Positions 23,100 through 37,178 of a stretch of DNA of 55,000 bases are shown here, piece after piece. This DNA comes from Neocallimastix lanati (nom. inval.). Taxonomy: Eukaryota; Neocallimastigomycota; Neocallimastigomycetes; Neocallimastigales; Neocallimastigaceae. The notes below the pieces were generated by a model. The model had not been told where the DNA came from. It saw nothing but the letters and a program-made list of their open reading frames with translations, and made no database searches. The stretch's first letter is position 1. Every line of letters starts with the position of its first letter. The stretch covers positions 192,501 through 247,500 of the forward strand of contig JACVTC010000099.1 of the NCBI GenBank assembly GCA_016946835.1, written 5' to 3'. Made by a program: the position numbers and the translations under genes.

Positions 23100-23375
23100 T
23101 CGGTTTTGTTTTAGTATTGTGTCTCTAAGTCAGCCATAGAAAAGGTTTGGGCTGTATTCTCTTCATTATACTGCTGTAAATATTCATTTTTGGCAAAAGA
23201 AAAATTTTTGTTAATTAATCTTAATCTGAGAACTTCAAGTGTAATATTATTAGCTTATACGTCGATTAAATTGTCAAGGTTTCGTGTTAGCTCTGCTAGT
23301 CGTTGATTTTCTGTAGTTGATTTGATTTATTTGATCGTTGGCATCATTAAGTTGATCTTGAAGAATATTTATTAT
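23100..23375 (-). pseudogene. Coding relict with coiled-coil character, unrecognised
   Basis: Minus-strand translation from about 23370 gives ILQDQLNDANDQINQI, then after a frameshift TTENQRLAELTRNLDNLIDV, a stop, then ANNITLEVLRLRLINKNFSF and LQQYNEENTAQTFSMADLE. The heptad-like Leu/Ile/Asn pattern suggests a coiled coil. The block has clearly higher G+C than its flanks. No family is recognised; it may be a piece of a retroelement structural protein or of a host gene. Confidence 0.45.
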
Positions 23376-23587
23376 TATTTTTAATATTATTATTACCAAT
23401 TATAATATAAGAATAATAAATTCTATTAAATAAAAAAAAAATTGTTATATAATTATTAATTACTCTATTAGTTTTATAATTTTAAAAAATAATAATAATA
23501 ATAAAAATAAAACTTTCAATATAACAGAATAAAATATTTTATTACTAATTATAGTTATAATAAAAATTTTTTTTTTTTTGTAAAAAA

Positions 23588-23621
<34 letters not shown>

Positions 23622-23726
23622 TACAATAATACTTAAATTCTTAAAATATAAAATTTAAAACTTTATTTTTTTTTTTTTTAGAAATGGAAATTTTATTTTT
23701 AAAAAAAAAATAAAAATTAAACTTCT

Positions 23727-23761
<35 letters not shown>

Positions 23762-24416
23762 TCTATATTAAAATATATTAATTATATAAAATTTGTGGAA
23801 ATTTTATTCTTTATTTTATTTTATTTTTTGTTTTTTAAAAAAAAAGTTAACTAATATTCTATTTTTATATTATTATTATTCATTTAATGAATTATAATAA
23901 AATCATATTTAATTAATAAATAATAATAATTAATAATTAATAAATAATAAATAATAATTAATATATAATAATAATAATAATTAAAAATATATATTACATC
24001 TTTATATTTCATAGAAATTAAAAAAAAAAATTATATTTTTTTTTTCTTTTTATTTGAATAATATTAATAGTAAAAAAGATACTAATACTACTACAGTTTT
24101 TGTTATAAAATATAAATTTATTTTAATTTGAACAAAAAAAAAATTAATTAGAATTTGTATTTCATGTATGAGATAATTAAATAAAATTTCCTAGTCTTAA
24201 TAATATTCTACAAATATTTTTTTTCTTTTCTGGTGAATTTAAATAATCTATTTTTTTTTTTATTTTTAAAAAAAAAAATGAAAAAAGTCTGTTTAATATT
24301 TTGGAGGATTAATATAAAATTTTATTTATTTACTTATTATTTATTTATTTATTTTTTACTGTATTTTTTTTTTTCTATTAATTAAAACATATTTTTAACA
24401 TATATATAAAAAAATT

Positions 24417-24465
<49 letters not shown>

Positions 24466-24883
24466 TTAATAGATAAATTATATATATATAAATTATTGAA
24501 AAATCTCAAATATAAAAATAAAACTATTTTAAAAATTTAATTTCTATGGCGATTTTAATGTATTTATATCTATATGTATATTCTATTTATATATTTAATG
24601 TAGATTTATAAATATATATATAAATATATATATATATATTTTTTTTTTTAAATCCTTAATTTTTTTTTTTTTTTTTTTTATAAGTAAATTGGATTAAATT
24701 ATTATTTTTTTCAAAAACAATAAAAAATATATATATATATATATATATACTATTTTAAAAATATATAAATAGGAAAAAGTTAAAAAAAAAAATTAAATTT
24801 TTTTTTTTAAAAAAAAAACATTTCTTTTAAGCAACCTCATATCTGTATTATACAACAATAACAAGAAAAAAAATAATAAAAAA
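23376..24883. other. Gene-free AT-rich intergenic sequence
   Basis: Dominated by poly(A)/poly(T) tracts, including one of about 44 A at 24420-24463, and (TA)n stretches near 24625 and 24728. No coding signal was seen. It ends in the A-rich leader (…AATAATAAAAAA) of the next gene. Confidence 0.6.
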
Positions 24884-24973
24884 ATGGGTAAAAGAACTTA
24901 CAACAATGGTTCTTATGTATTAAAATCACCACCATTGTAATTATCTATCATATTTTTATTTATATTTTTAATC

Positions 24974-25006
<33 letters not shown>

Positions 25007-27123
25007 TATTATTAGTATTATTTTTTTTCTATAGTTATTATTATTATTTTTTTTTTTTAAATTCTTTCTATATAGTTATATTATTAATTTTATCCTTTTC
25101 ATAATGTGATTTATTTAAAATATAAAAAATATATATTTATTCATATTGAAAAAAATAATAAATAATAATAGGAAATTAAAGATATTATATATATGTATAT
25201 ATTGTATATATCTTAAAAATAAAAAATATTATAAAAAAAATATTGAATATGTATATTTTATAAATTAATTTTTTATTATTATTATTATTTTTTTTTTTTT
25301 TTTTTTTTTTTTAATTTTTTTATGCTATTTATTATTTGGATTACTCGATTAAAATATATTATATAAAAAACAATAAAATACATACTTCTAAATAAATAAA
25401 TAAATAAAACTCTTCTAAAAATTAATAATTTCATAATTATTCAAATAATTAATTATAAAAATTTAAAAATTAATATATTAACATATATATATCAATTATA
25501 CAATTAAATAATAATAATAAAGGGATCCATTTTACATAGAAAAAGATAGTGACTATCATCCAAATTTAAGACATTATCCAGATTACAGAAGATTGTAATT
25601 ATTTTTATTTTATTTTATTTCTTATAGTAATTTTTATAATATTTATTATATAAATTAAAAAAATATAAATCGATAAGGACATTAATAAAAAAAAAAAAAA
25701 AGTTGAATAAAGGGAAAAAGAAATAAAAATAAAAAAAATATATATATATAATAAAGATAGTATAATATTAATTAAATTAAAATATATATCCTATATATGT
25801 TTTTAATAAATAAATAAATTAAAAAAAAAATTAAAAAACTATAACGACATCAACAATAATCAATAATAAAAAAAAAATGATATAGACAATACGATTCTGT
25901 TAAAGGTCAGTTTGTTCCAAAAGTTTTTCAACCTAATCCAGTAAAAAGTACATATCAAGACAATTATGATCTTCAAAAAAATGAAACTGAACAGTTTAAA
26001 GATTTCAAAACAGTGAATTGTGCAAAATGTATGAAATCACAACGTTACAGAGATATTGATGTTATGTTAAAAGATAATCAAGCTAGTAATAAAAAGGAAA
26101 AAGATAAAAATGAAAGTGAAGAAGATGAAGTAATCGATGATTTTGACTATGAAAATTATGAAATTCTTCCATTAAATGGAGTAACTGATGAAGATTATGG
26201 TGATGAAAAGGTAAATTATTATTTTTTTTTTTTAAATTTTAATTTTTATTTTTATTTTAGGTAGCTTTATTATTTAAATAATATTTCTAAACATTTAATT
26301 ATAGTAATAGTTCAATTCAATAGTGAATTAAAAATAAGTTAATTGTAATATAATAATTAATATAATAAATAGATAAATAATGAATTAAAAAAATTAGTAT
26401 ATAAAAGTTTGATTTAAATAAATAAATAAATATAGTAGAAAGATAATAATAGAAATTGAATTAAAATAAATAAAAATAAAACTTTTTTGTTTCTTCTATA
26501 TATATATTTATTACTTTTTTTATTTTTACTTTTATTTTTAAATGGTTTTGTTATTAATAAATTATTAATATATTTTATATACAAATATATTCAAATAAAT
26601 TATAAAAAAAAAATATTAAATTATTTAATAATATAAATAATAATAATTAATTATAACTATAATAATAAAACATCAAATATAAATAAAATTATATAAATTT
26701 ATATATAATGCAAAAATAATAATAATAATAATAATAATTATAATTATAATTAATAATAATAAAAATAAATAAAATTAAAATAAAATTAAATTTAATTAAA
26801 ATTTGGAAATATAAAAAATTGTAATAAAATTTTAATATATAATATTTTAATGGATTTATCATAAAAATAAATTAAACAACATCACCATGTGGATTTATTG
26901 CAAAAAAATTAAATTAAAAAAAAAAAAAAAAAAAACCAAATAATCCTATATCTTATTAACTATATAATAATCATAAAATAATTAAATAATAAATAAATAA
27001 AAATAAAAAAAAAAAAAAAAATAGACAATAAAATTAACTGGCCCAAGATCGGTAACTAAAATTTTAAAAAGGGAACCAAGAAAACCAGTAAATATTAATG
27101 AAAGACCACCATTTAAAGTTTAA
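24884..27123 (+). CDS. Small four-exon protein, unrecognised; ciliary-protein-like style
   Basis: 182 residues, from exons 24884-24936, 25523-25594, 25886-26210 and 27025-27123. Donors are GTAATT, GTAATT and GTAAAT; phases (2, 2, 0) match at every junction and the total is 549 bases. Introns are 586, 291 and 814 bases. The protein opens MGKRTYNNGSYVLKSPPL, continues with DPFYIEKDSDYHPNLRHYPD and a KSTYQDNYDL motif, has an acidic Lys/Glu/Asp-rich stretch (about 115-145), and ends basic (…ILKREPRKPV…FKV). There is no signal peptide, membrane segment or enzyme motif. Short Tyr/Pro-rich proteins with a TYQ(D/R)xY motif are common among axonemal microtubule-associated proteins, and gut fungi have flagellated zoospores, so a flagellar role is plausible but unproven. 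Confidence 0.7.
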
Positions 27124-27181
27124 ATAATAATAATGATAATAATACAAATAATATCTTAAATAAATAAATATATATATATAT

Positions 27182-27219
<38 letters not shown>

Positions 27220-28608
27220 TTATTTAAAGTTCAAAAATTTTATTATTTTTTATTAACAGAAGTAGTTATTAATTAATTTTTTTATTTTATTTTATTGTTT
27301 TAGTTTTTTCTTTATTTTCTTTATTTTTTTTTATTAATAATTTTATTTCTTTTAATATTTTTTTTTTTGTTATATAAATATTTTTTTATTTCTTAATTTC
27401 ATTTTTCTCTTTGTAAAATATTTTTATATATTATATTCTATAATAATGTAATAACAATTAAAAAAAAATAACTAGATTAAATATTATTTTATTTATAACT
27501 AATAAGATAAAGAGAAAATAGTTTAGATATATATATATTTAACATGTTTTTTATTTTCTCTATCACTCTTTTCTTTTTCTTTTTTATTTTTTTTTCTTAA
27601 GAAATTATTTTACTCTATAAATGAATCATAGTTTTATAGAATAGTTAATAGTTACAAGCAATATTCATTTTAATAGAAAAAATAACATAAACTTAGAGGC
27701 AGATATTATGTAGAAAATTTATTAAATGAAAATTAGAATATAATAAATAAAATAGAAAAAAATAAAAATATAAAATAAAAGTAAAAAAATAAAATATATA
27801 TATATAAAAGAAAAGAAAAAAGAAAATAAATAAATAATAAAATAAAAAAAAATATGATAAGATAATAATAAAGTCGAATAATAAAAGCAAATAAAAAAAA
27901 TTGAAATAAAATTAAATAAAGTAAAATTAAATAAAAAAAAAAAAAAAGAAATAAAACTAAATAGATATAGAAATAAAACTATATAAAAAAGAAATAAAAT
28001 TAAATAAAAATAAAATAAAAAAGAAATAAAACAAAATAAAATAAGAAACTAATTAAGTAAATAATAAAATATAAAATAAATAAAAAAAATAATAAAATAA
28101 AATTAAAGTAATCATAAAATAAAAAATTAAATAAAAAATAAATAAACAAATAAAATAAAATAATAATAAAATAATAATAAAGTAATTATAGAATTAAAAA
28201 TAAAATAATTATAAATAAAAAATAAAATAATTATAAAATAAAAAATAAAATAATTATAAATAAAAAATAAAATAATTATAAAATATAAAATAAAATAATT
28301 ATAAATAAAAAATAAAATAATTATAAAATAAAATAATAATATAACAAAAAATAAAGTAAAATAAAACAGAATTAAATAAAATAGAAATAAAGAAGAAATA
28401 AAATAATATAAGATAAAATAAAATAAAAGAGAAAAAAAAATAATGAAAAACTTTTACACTGCATTAATCAAAAATTCATAAAATATATATATATATATAA
28501 AGTAGAAATAAAAAACAAATAAACAGAAAAAAAAAAAATATATAAAAAATATTCAAGAAAAAATAGTATTTATAAATATAAAGATTCATATAAAATAAAA
28601 TTATTATA
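27124..28608. other. Gene-free AT-rich intergenic sequence
   Basis: Starts with poly(T) of about 35 bases at 27183-27217 and continues with AAATAAAATAATTATAAATA-type repeats at about 28190-28330. The minus-strand frames at 27693-27890 and 28476-28769 are Phe/Tyr/Ile-only products of AT repeats and are not genes. Confidence 0.6.
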
Positions 28609-28766
28609 ATGAACAAACACGTAATGGAAATAGATGATATTATTGAAAACACAGAAAAAAAAATGAATAAATAAAAAAAAAAAAAAAAAAAAAAAAAAAA
28701 GAAGATAAACTTAGAAATTTTGTTATAATAATAATTATTATAACAATTTTTCTTTTTTATCAACCA

Positions 28767-28804
<38 letters not shown>

Positions 28805-29033
28805 TTGTTTTATTTTAAATAATATATTAAATATAAATTGTTATTATTAAAATTATAGAATATATAAATAAGTATTTTTTTTAAAAAACTCTTTATTTTA
28901 TTTTATTAATAGTTATTTTTTTTTCCTTTTTAATTTCTTTATTTCTTTTTCTTTATATATATATATATATATATTTAGTTACTTTCTTATTTTTTTATTA
29001 CTTTTTATATTTTATATAAAATAATAGTTTTTT

Positions 29034-29096
<63 letters not shown>

Positions 29097-29423
29097 TTAC
29101 AAATTTAATAAATAAATAATAATAATAATAATTTTTATTATTTTATATCATAAATAATCATTTTAAATAAAATATTATATAAAAGTTCTCATTAAATAAG
29201 TTTCCAAATCTTACCATTTATGATACTACATATAACAGAGTGGCAAAAGGTTTTTATTAATATATATTTTTAATATTTTTTTTTATAACTTAATAGATTA
29301 AATGTACAAATAAACAATAATAATAATAATAATAGAATATATATATATATATATATATAAACAATAGAAAGATATATTTAATTATATTTTAATATTAAAA
29401 GATTGTTATAAATGAGAATAGTA

Positions 29424-29466
<43 letters not shown>

Positions 29467-30135
29467 TAGAATTATTAATTATTATAATAGTATTAAGTGA
29501 ATGAAAAAAAAGAAGTAATTGAGTTATTAATGATTATAATAATATTAAGTGATTGATAAAAATCATTGCTTTTTTTTTTATTTTATTATTTTTTTGTATA
29601 TTTTTTAAGAGATATTGTCTTTTTTGAATATTGTTAAATAACATACTAAAAAAAAAAATTTCCGAATTTTAGTTAATTTATTAATAAGTGATATTATAAT
29701 TATTGAATATTAGAATAAATACGAAAATTTATGTATATTAACTATTTCATAGTTTACAGAAACAAAATAAAAAAAAAAAAGCAATAATTGATATTTGAAA
29801 ATATGTATTAATATAATAATTTATTTATATAATTATATTATTATTATTATAATATTATAACAATTATTTTAGTGAATGACCTCTTCGATCTTGAAAAGAA
29901 GATTAGGGAAAAACAAAAAAATCCAATTAAAAATAAATCAGAAATGAATAAAGATGGTAAATATATGAAATTACTAAATAAAAAACCAACAATCTATACT
30001 TGTGAGTCTTCTCATTTCCAGAATGTTGTTGGTAAGATTTTATTATTATTAATATTATTAATTAATTAGTTATTATTTAAAAAAGAATTAATTGAATATA
30101 TTAGAACTAGAAGAAGAGAAGAGAAAAACATTATT

Positions 30136-30168
<33 letters not shown>

Positions 30169-30464
30169 TATAATTAATAATAATAATATATATTTTTCAA
30201 AAAGATGAAAGTCAGGTATTCCATCCATTTCCAAATTATCCTGCACCATCTAGTATGTACACCTTATTCCATACAGCAAAGGGTGATTTCAATTCCTCCT
30301 ACCGTGTTCATCACGACAATCGTAAATTTTCAGTTCCTGAACCAGATATTTATCAAATTAGAAGACAAATTTTCAATGATGAAAAAGAACTTATTAAGGA
30401 TATTTTGAAAAGAAATAATGATACTATTAGAGGAAGTGTTGACATGAATATTTATAATCCATAA
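28609..30464 (+). CDS. Small multi-exon protein, unrecognised; possible flagellar protein
   Basis: Model of 159 residues: exons 28609-28620 (12 bases, ATG plus three codons), 29201-29249, 29873-30031 and 30205-30464. The last two are secure (donor GTAAGA, matched phase). The 29201-29249 exon encodes FPNLTIYDTTYNRVAK and joins in phase, but its donor would be the unusual GTTTTT. The tiny first exon (MNKH, donor GTAATG) is a phase-compatible guess. The protein has a Lys/Glu-rich segment (DLEKKIREKQK), then SSMYTLFHTAKGDFNSSY and RKFSVPEPDIYQIRRQIF, and ends NIYNP. There are no membrane or enzyme motifs. The YDTTYNR motif and the neighbouring 24.9-27.1 kb gene suggest a pair of axonemal-type proteins; this is inference. 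Confidence 0.6.
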
Positions 30465-31728
30465 AAAAAAAAATAAATAAATGAATGAAAAGATATGATT
30501 TTAATTAATACAAAGCTCACTTAAAACTCAAAATTCAAAACTCAAAAAATGATAAAAAAAAAAAAGTAAATAAATAAATAGATAAATTGAATAATATAAT
30601 AATATATATAGTTTTTTTTTTTTTTTTTATTAAAAAAAAAAAAGTAAATCAATAACTATCATTATTCTAAAAAAATTATAATATCAAATTTGTTTTAATA
30701 AACATCATTTTAACTTTTATGATTTTATTATATTATGATGTAAAAATTTAATTTTCAATTTGAATAAATGTATATATAATAATATCTTTATACAATAACA
30801 GTTAATAACAACAAAAGAATTATTTAAAATTTATGTTTTTTTTTTTTTTTTATAAATATATATATATAGAAATTTTTATTTGTAACGTTTTATTATATTC
30901 TATTTTTTCGTATTCGTTAAAAAATATATTAAAGAAGTTAATTTAATAATAATAATGATAATAATAATACTATTGAAAGAAAAAATAAATCATTATTTAA
31001 ATATATTTATAGATATATAGTTTTAACAATTTATAACACATACTAAAAAAAAAAAAAATTAGAATATTATTAATAATAATAAATAGGTCAACATTTATAT
31101 ACAATTATTCCGAAATATTCAATATATATAAGAAATTAATATTATTATTGTTTAAGTATATATACATATATAAGAATATAATTTACTATCTTAGTAAATT
31201 ATATTCTTATAGAACAAAAAAAAAAAAAAAAAAAAAAACTATCTTTTTTTTTTATTTTTTCTTTTTTACTAAATAATATTTATTTATCTATTTATTTTAT
31301 ATTTTGTTTAATAATAGTATTTAAAATTTAATTATTAATATATATAATAATAGGAATTATTTGTAACACACTAATAATATAAATAATAATAATAATAATA
31401 ATAAAATATGAAATTAAAAATTAAAAATAATATATTTTTTTTTTTTTTTTTTTTTTTAGAAAAGTTTTATATCATTTTATAATCATCTATTAATGTTAAT
31501 TATTAATAATAATATTAATAAAAATAAGAAATAAAATATGTTTATATTTTTTTTTTTTTTTTAAAACATATATATCCAAAAAAAAAAAATAATATTAAAT
31601 ACTATCGAAGTAATAATAATAAGAAAAAATATTAAATACTTTATTTTTTTTTTTTTTTTTTAATTTAATTTTTTTTTTAAAAAATCAAAAATTATGATTG
31701 GTTAAAATATATCTTTAACCTTAAACTA

Positions 31729-31773
<45 letters not shown>

Positions 31774-31987
31774 CCAAGTTATTGAATAGAAAATAATATT
31801 TAATTTATTTTTAATTTTTTATTTTTATATAAAAATTTAAAAATTGAAATTTAAAAATCGAAATTTACATTTTAGAAATTTATTTTTAGATAATTTATTT
31901 ATAACTTAATTTAAATTATTTTAATTTATTTTTATCTTACAATCAATCACTGATATTTATTACAATAATTATTAAAAAAAAAAAAAA
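30465..31987. other. Gene-free AT-rich intergenic sequence
   Basis: Homopolymer-rich spacer between two same-strand genes, with poly(T) tracts near 30612, 30838, 31437 and 31733-31768 and poly(A) near 31217. A perfect inverted pair (AAGAATATAATTTACTA and TAGTAAATTATATTCTT) around 31171-31210 can form a hairpin. No coding signal was seen. Confidence 0.5.
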
Positions 31988-34041
31988 ATGGCACAAAATA
32001 AAAGAAAGAGAAATAATAAAGGAATAATTAAAATGAGTGCTAGTGGTATCACAGATATTAACATAGAATCTGATGCTTTATCTGACACCACAAAAAATAA
32101 TAAAGTTGAGAACAATAAAAGTAACAATAACAATGATAATAATAAGCAAAACAAAGATAATAATAACAATAAGAAACCAGCAGAAAATGTAAATAAGAAA
32201 AATAATAAAAGAAGAAAGTTAAATAAAAATAATAATAATAATAATAATAATAAAGATGATTCCAGTGAACTTGCTAAACTTTTAAAGGCTGAAGAAGAAT
32301 GGAAAAAAATATCAACAGAAGAACTTCCACCAATTCCTACAAGCACAAAACCAAATAATAGTAAGAATAATAAGAATAAGAATAAGAATAATAACAATAA
32401 TAGTAACAACAAAAATAATAACAACAACAACAATAGTAATAACAAAAATAAGAAAAATAAGAACAAGAAAAAGGGAAAGAATAATAACAATAAAAAAGAA
32501 GAAGACGATTCTGAATTTATTGATTTAAAGGATATTGATAACTGGGGTTGGTCCGAAATTAATTATGACAAAAGTTTATTAGGTAGTGAAGATGTTAATG
32601 GTTTCTTAAGTTTAGAAGAAATTAAAGATGTTGAAGTTGTCTATGAAGGAGATGATAAGGGAAAAATTCTTAGATTTAAGGTAATAATAATATATATATA
32701 TATATGTATATTTATTATTAATTTAAAAAAAAATATATTTGTATATAAATTTTATTTTAAATTATATTTTATTTTAAATTTTAAATCAAAAATATATTAA
32801 CTTATTTTATAATAATATATCATAAATTTTTTTATTTTTTTATTTTTTTAAAAAAATTTATTTATTATGTAATTAAAATGTATATAAATTTTAATTTCTC
32901 GTTTGAATTAAATTAATTAAAATAAAAAAAATATAACTATATATCAATTGCATTATTTTATTTAATTAAAAAACGTACTCCCCAAAATATATATATATGC
33001 AAAATTTATATAAAATATAGAAACATAAGAAAAACAACAACAAGAATAATAATGAAAAACCAAAGAAGAATGAATTTAATGGTGAAGAATATATAGATAT
33101 GGATGATTTCGATTGGGACAAGGAAAAGGAGTTATATAAGAATGGTAAATTAGGTATTGGTTCTGATGATGAAGAAGATGATGAAGATGATGAATATGGA
33201 AATATGGATATTAATGATATTTTAGATGATAAAATGGATGTTGATGCTGATAATTCAAAAAAAGAAGCCACAGAGGAAAAAGAAGAAGATAATGATGATA
33301 GTGATAATGATAATAAGAAAGAAGAAGATAATGATGATAACGAAGACGAAGATGAAGATGAAGAAGAAAAAGAAGAAAAAAAAGAAAAGGAGGAAGATGA
33401 TAATAATGATAAAGAAAAGAATGAAGATAATGAAGAAAAAGAAGTCAAACAAAAGACTAAATCAAAGGATAATAAGGAAAATAATAAAAAGAATAAAAAA
33501 CAAGAAAAGAAAAAACAACAAAATCAAAAAGAAGAAAAAAAAGAAGAAGAAATAGATGAAAGTAAATATATATATATAAATTTCTAATAAAAAATAATCA
33601 AAATAATAAAATATCTGTGTTTTTATATTTATTAAAATAATATATATATATATATATATTATATTATTCTATTTTATTCTATAATATTATAAATCAATTT
33701 TTTTTTTTTCAGACTTTGATATTAGTGCATGGAAAGATTATTCTTTAAATCCATCTATAGAAAAAGCTTTAAAGGCATTAAAATTCTCAAAGCCCACTGA
33801 AATTCAAGCTCAAACATTAAATCTTTCATTAAAGGATAAGCGTGATATTATTGGTGCTGCAGAAACTGTAAGTGGTTGATTATATATATATATATAAGAT
33901 AAAATAATGATAAACAATTATAATAAATTAATTTATTCTATAATTTATTAATATTTTTTTAATTATATATATAAATTTATTTATTTATTTATTTATTATT
34001 ATTAACTATTATTTTTAAAAATAAAATCAAATTATTAAAAA

Positions 34042-34089
<48 letters not shown>

Positions 34090-34273
34090 CTAGGGTTCTG
34101 GTAAAACTTTAGCCTTTGGTTTACCAATTATTCAACATATTGCTTCTACACCAAAGGAACAAAGAAATTATTGTTCTGGTTTAATTTTAACTCCAACTCG
34201 TGAATTAGCTATTCAAATTAAACAACATCTTATGGCTATTTCAAAATATACTGATGCTTTTGTAATTATTTAA

Positions 34274-34318
<45 letters not shown>

Positions 34319-34924
34319 TATTTAATAAAATTAATTAATTGATTAATAATATTATTATAAACCGTATAAACTTAAACTTTTAATATTTTTATTTAAATAT
34401 AATATATATCTTATTATATATATATTTGTATGTTTAAAAGATTGTTGCTATTGTTGGTGGTATGTCTACACAAAAGCAACAACGTTTAATTAAACAAAAA
34501 CCAGATCTTATTATTGCTACTCCAGGTCGTTTATGGGAACTTATGTCTGATGTAAGTTGATTATATTTAATAATAATTAATAATTAATAACAATAATAAC
34601 AACAACAATAATAATAATATTATTATTAAATATTAAATTATGAAATTCAATTAATTTGTAACCTAAATATATATATACTTTATATATATAATTATAATTG
34701 CTATAATATGTATATATAATTATCATTTTTATTTTATTTTATTTATATAAAAAAAAATTAAAAAAAAAATAAAAAAAAAAAAAAAATAAAGTATAAAGAA
34801 TTTGCTGGACATTTAAGAACTACTAGATTCCTTGTTCTTGATGAAGCCGATAGAATGTTAGAATCTGGTCACTTCCGTGAATTAGAATACATTCTTAATA
34901 TTATATCCAAGAAACGGTAAGCTC

Positions 34925-34961
<37 letters not shown>

Positions 34962-35267
34962 TAAACATTTAAATATTAATCAATTTTTGTATGCATAATA
35001 TAATATTATTTTCAATAATCATCATAATTTAAATATTAAAATAATAATAAAAAACAAAAAACAAAAAACAAAAAAAAAAAAAAAAAAAAAATACACATAT
35101 ATATATAGTAATAAGACAAAAGATGAAAACTTAAACTTTAGACGTCAAATTGCAGTATATTCTGCTACTTTAATTTCAGATAAAGAACTTCACACCAGAA
35201 TAAAAAAGAATAATGAAAAGAATAATAATACCACTTTTGGTAAGTAATAAATTGATATTATGTATAT

Positions 35268-35306
<39 letters not shown>

Positions 35307-35349
35307 AATTTTGTTTATTTATAATTATAAATTAAAGGATAAAATATTA

Positions 35350-35382
<33 letters not shown>

Positions 35383-35865
35383 TATAAAATAAATAAATAC
35401 TACTTTTATTACTAATATATAATACAATATATCATATATATCATATATCATAATTTACATTTCTTTACATAAATTTTTACATTATATCTTAAAAAAAAAA
35501 ATTTTTTTTTCTTTTTAAATTTTAGTTAAATTAATTAAACAACTTGAATTTGAAGACAAGAATCCAAGTTATGTTAATTTATTAAGTCAATCTATTATGG
35601 CTAAACCACTTACTGAAACGAAGATTAATTGTCTTCAAACTGAAAAAGATTTATATCTTTACTATTTCGCAATTCTCTATCCAGGAAAAACTATTGTTTT
35701 TGTTAATAGTATTGATTGTATTCGTAGATTAATTCCAATTATGAATTTATTAAATATTAAAACTTTCGGTTTACATGCTCAAATGCAACAAAGACAAAGA
35801 TTAAAGAATTTAGATAGGTAATTATATATTTATATATATATTGATCTAAATAAAAAAAATATATA

Positions 35866-35929
<64 letters not shown>

Positions 35930-37131
35930 AAATAATAATAATAATATATATATATTTTAATTATAATAAATATTAATAATGCTAATCTTTTATTTTTATT
36001 ATTTATATTTTTATTTATTATGTATAATTAATAGATTCCGTGATTCAGATAATGCTTTATTAATTACAAGTGATGTTGCTGCTCGTGGTTTAGATATTCC
36101 GGCCGTAGATCATGTTATTCATTATCAATTACCACGTTCTGCTGATGTAAATTTATTATTGTTATTATTATTATTATTATTATTATAATTAATAATATTA
36201 AATAATTTCTATTCTATTTTATTATATATATATAAACATTATTATAATATTTTAATATATATATATTTTTATTTTATTTTATTTATTTTATTTAAAATAT
36301 TAAATTTTATAAATATAATTTAAATATAGATATATGTTCATAGAAGTGGTCGTACTGCTCGTGCTGAAAGAGAAGGTATCAGTATTGCTTTATGTTCACC
36401 AGAAGAATTAAGATTATACAAAAATTTATGTTCTTCATTGAAAAAACGTAAGTAAATATAATATATATTAATATATTAACAAATATAATAAAAAAAATAT
36501 TTTTTAAAAAATATATATATATATATAATTTTTATAATATAATAATAAAACTAAAAAAAAAATATTTTATAAATAATAATCCATATTTAATAATAATAAT
36601 CATAAAAAATAATAAATAATAAATAATCATAATAAATAATCATAATAAATAATAAATAATAAAATTAGCAAATGGTATTGAAGATTTTCCTGTAGATCGT
36701 TTAAATATGAATTCATTAAAAGAACGTATTTCTCTTGCTCTTGAAATTGATAAATTAGAACATAAGATTCAAAAGGTAAATAAAAAAAAATAATAATAAT
36801 AATAGAAAAAAAATAAAAATAAAAAAATAAATATATATATATATAATATATTATATAAAAAAAAAAAAGAAAAAAAATAAGAAATATATATGTATAATAT
36901 ATATATATGATTTAAATCAATAAATTTTCAATATCTTTAACAATCTTTTTTCTTATTATATATATATATATATATTTAATTTTTAATATATAAAAAAAAA
37001 TGATTTGTATATATTAATTATTAAAATTTTTATTTTTTGTTAATTTAATTAAATTAGACTTCACAACATAATAGTTGGATTAAGAAAGCTGCTGAAGAAA
37101 TGGATGTTATTCTTGATGAAGATTTACTGTA

Positions 37132-37178
<47 letters not shown>

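Noticed and set aside
24884-30464. Treating 24884-27123 and 28609-30464 as one gene
   Set aside because: The fourth exon of the first model ends in an in-phase stop after a conserved-looking C-terminus, with no donor nearby; 1.5 kb of spacer follows.
31972-33452. Minus-strand Leu/Ser/Phe-rich frames and an alternative plus frame (33226-33555)
   Set aside because: Shadows of the Asn/Lys/Asp/Glu-rich N-terminal part of the Mak5-like helicase.
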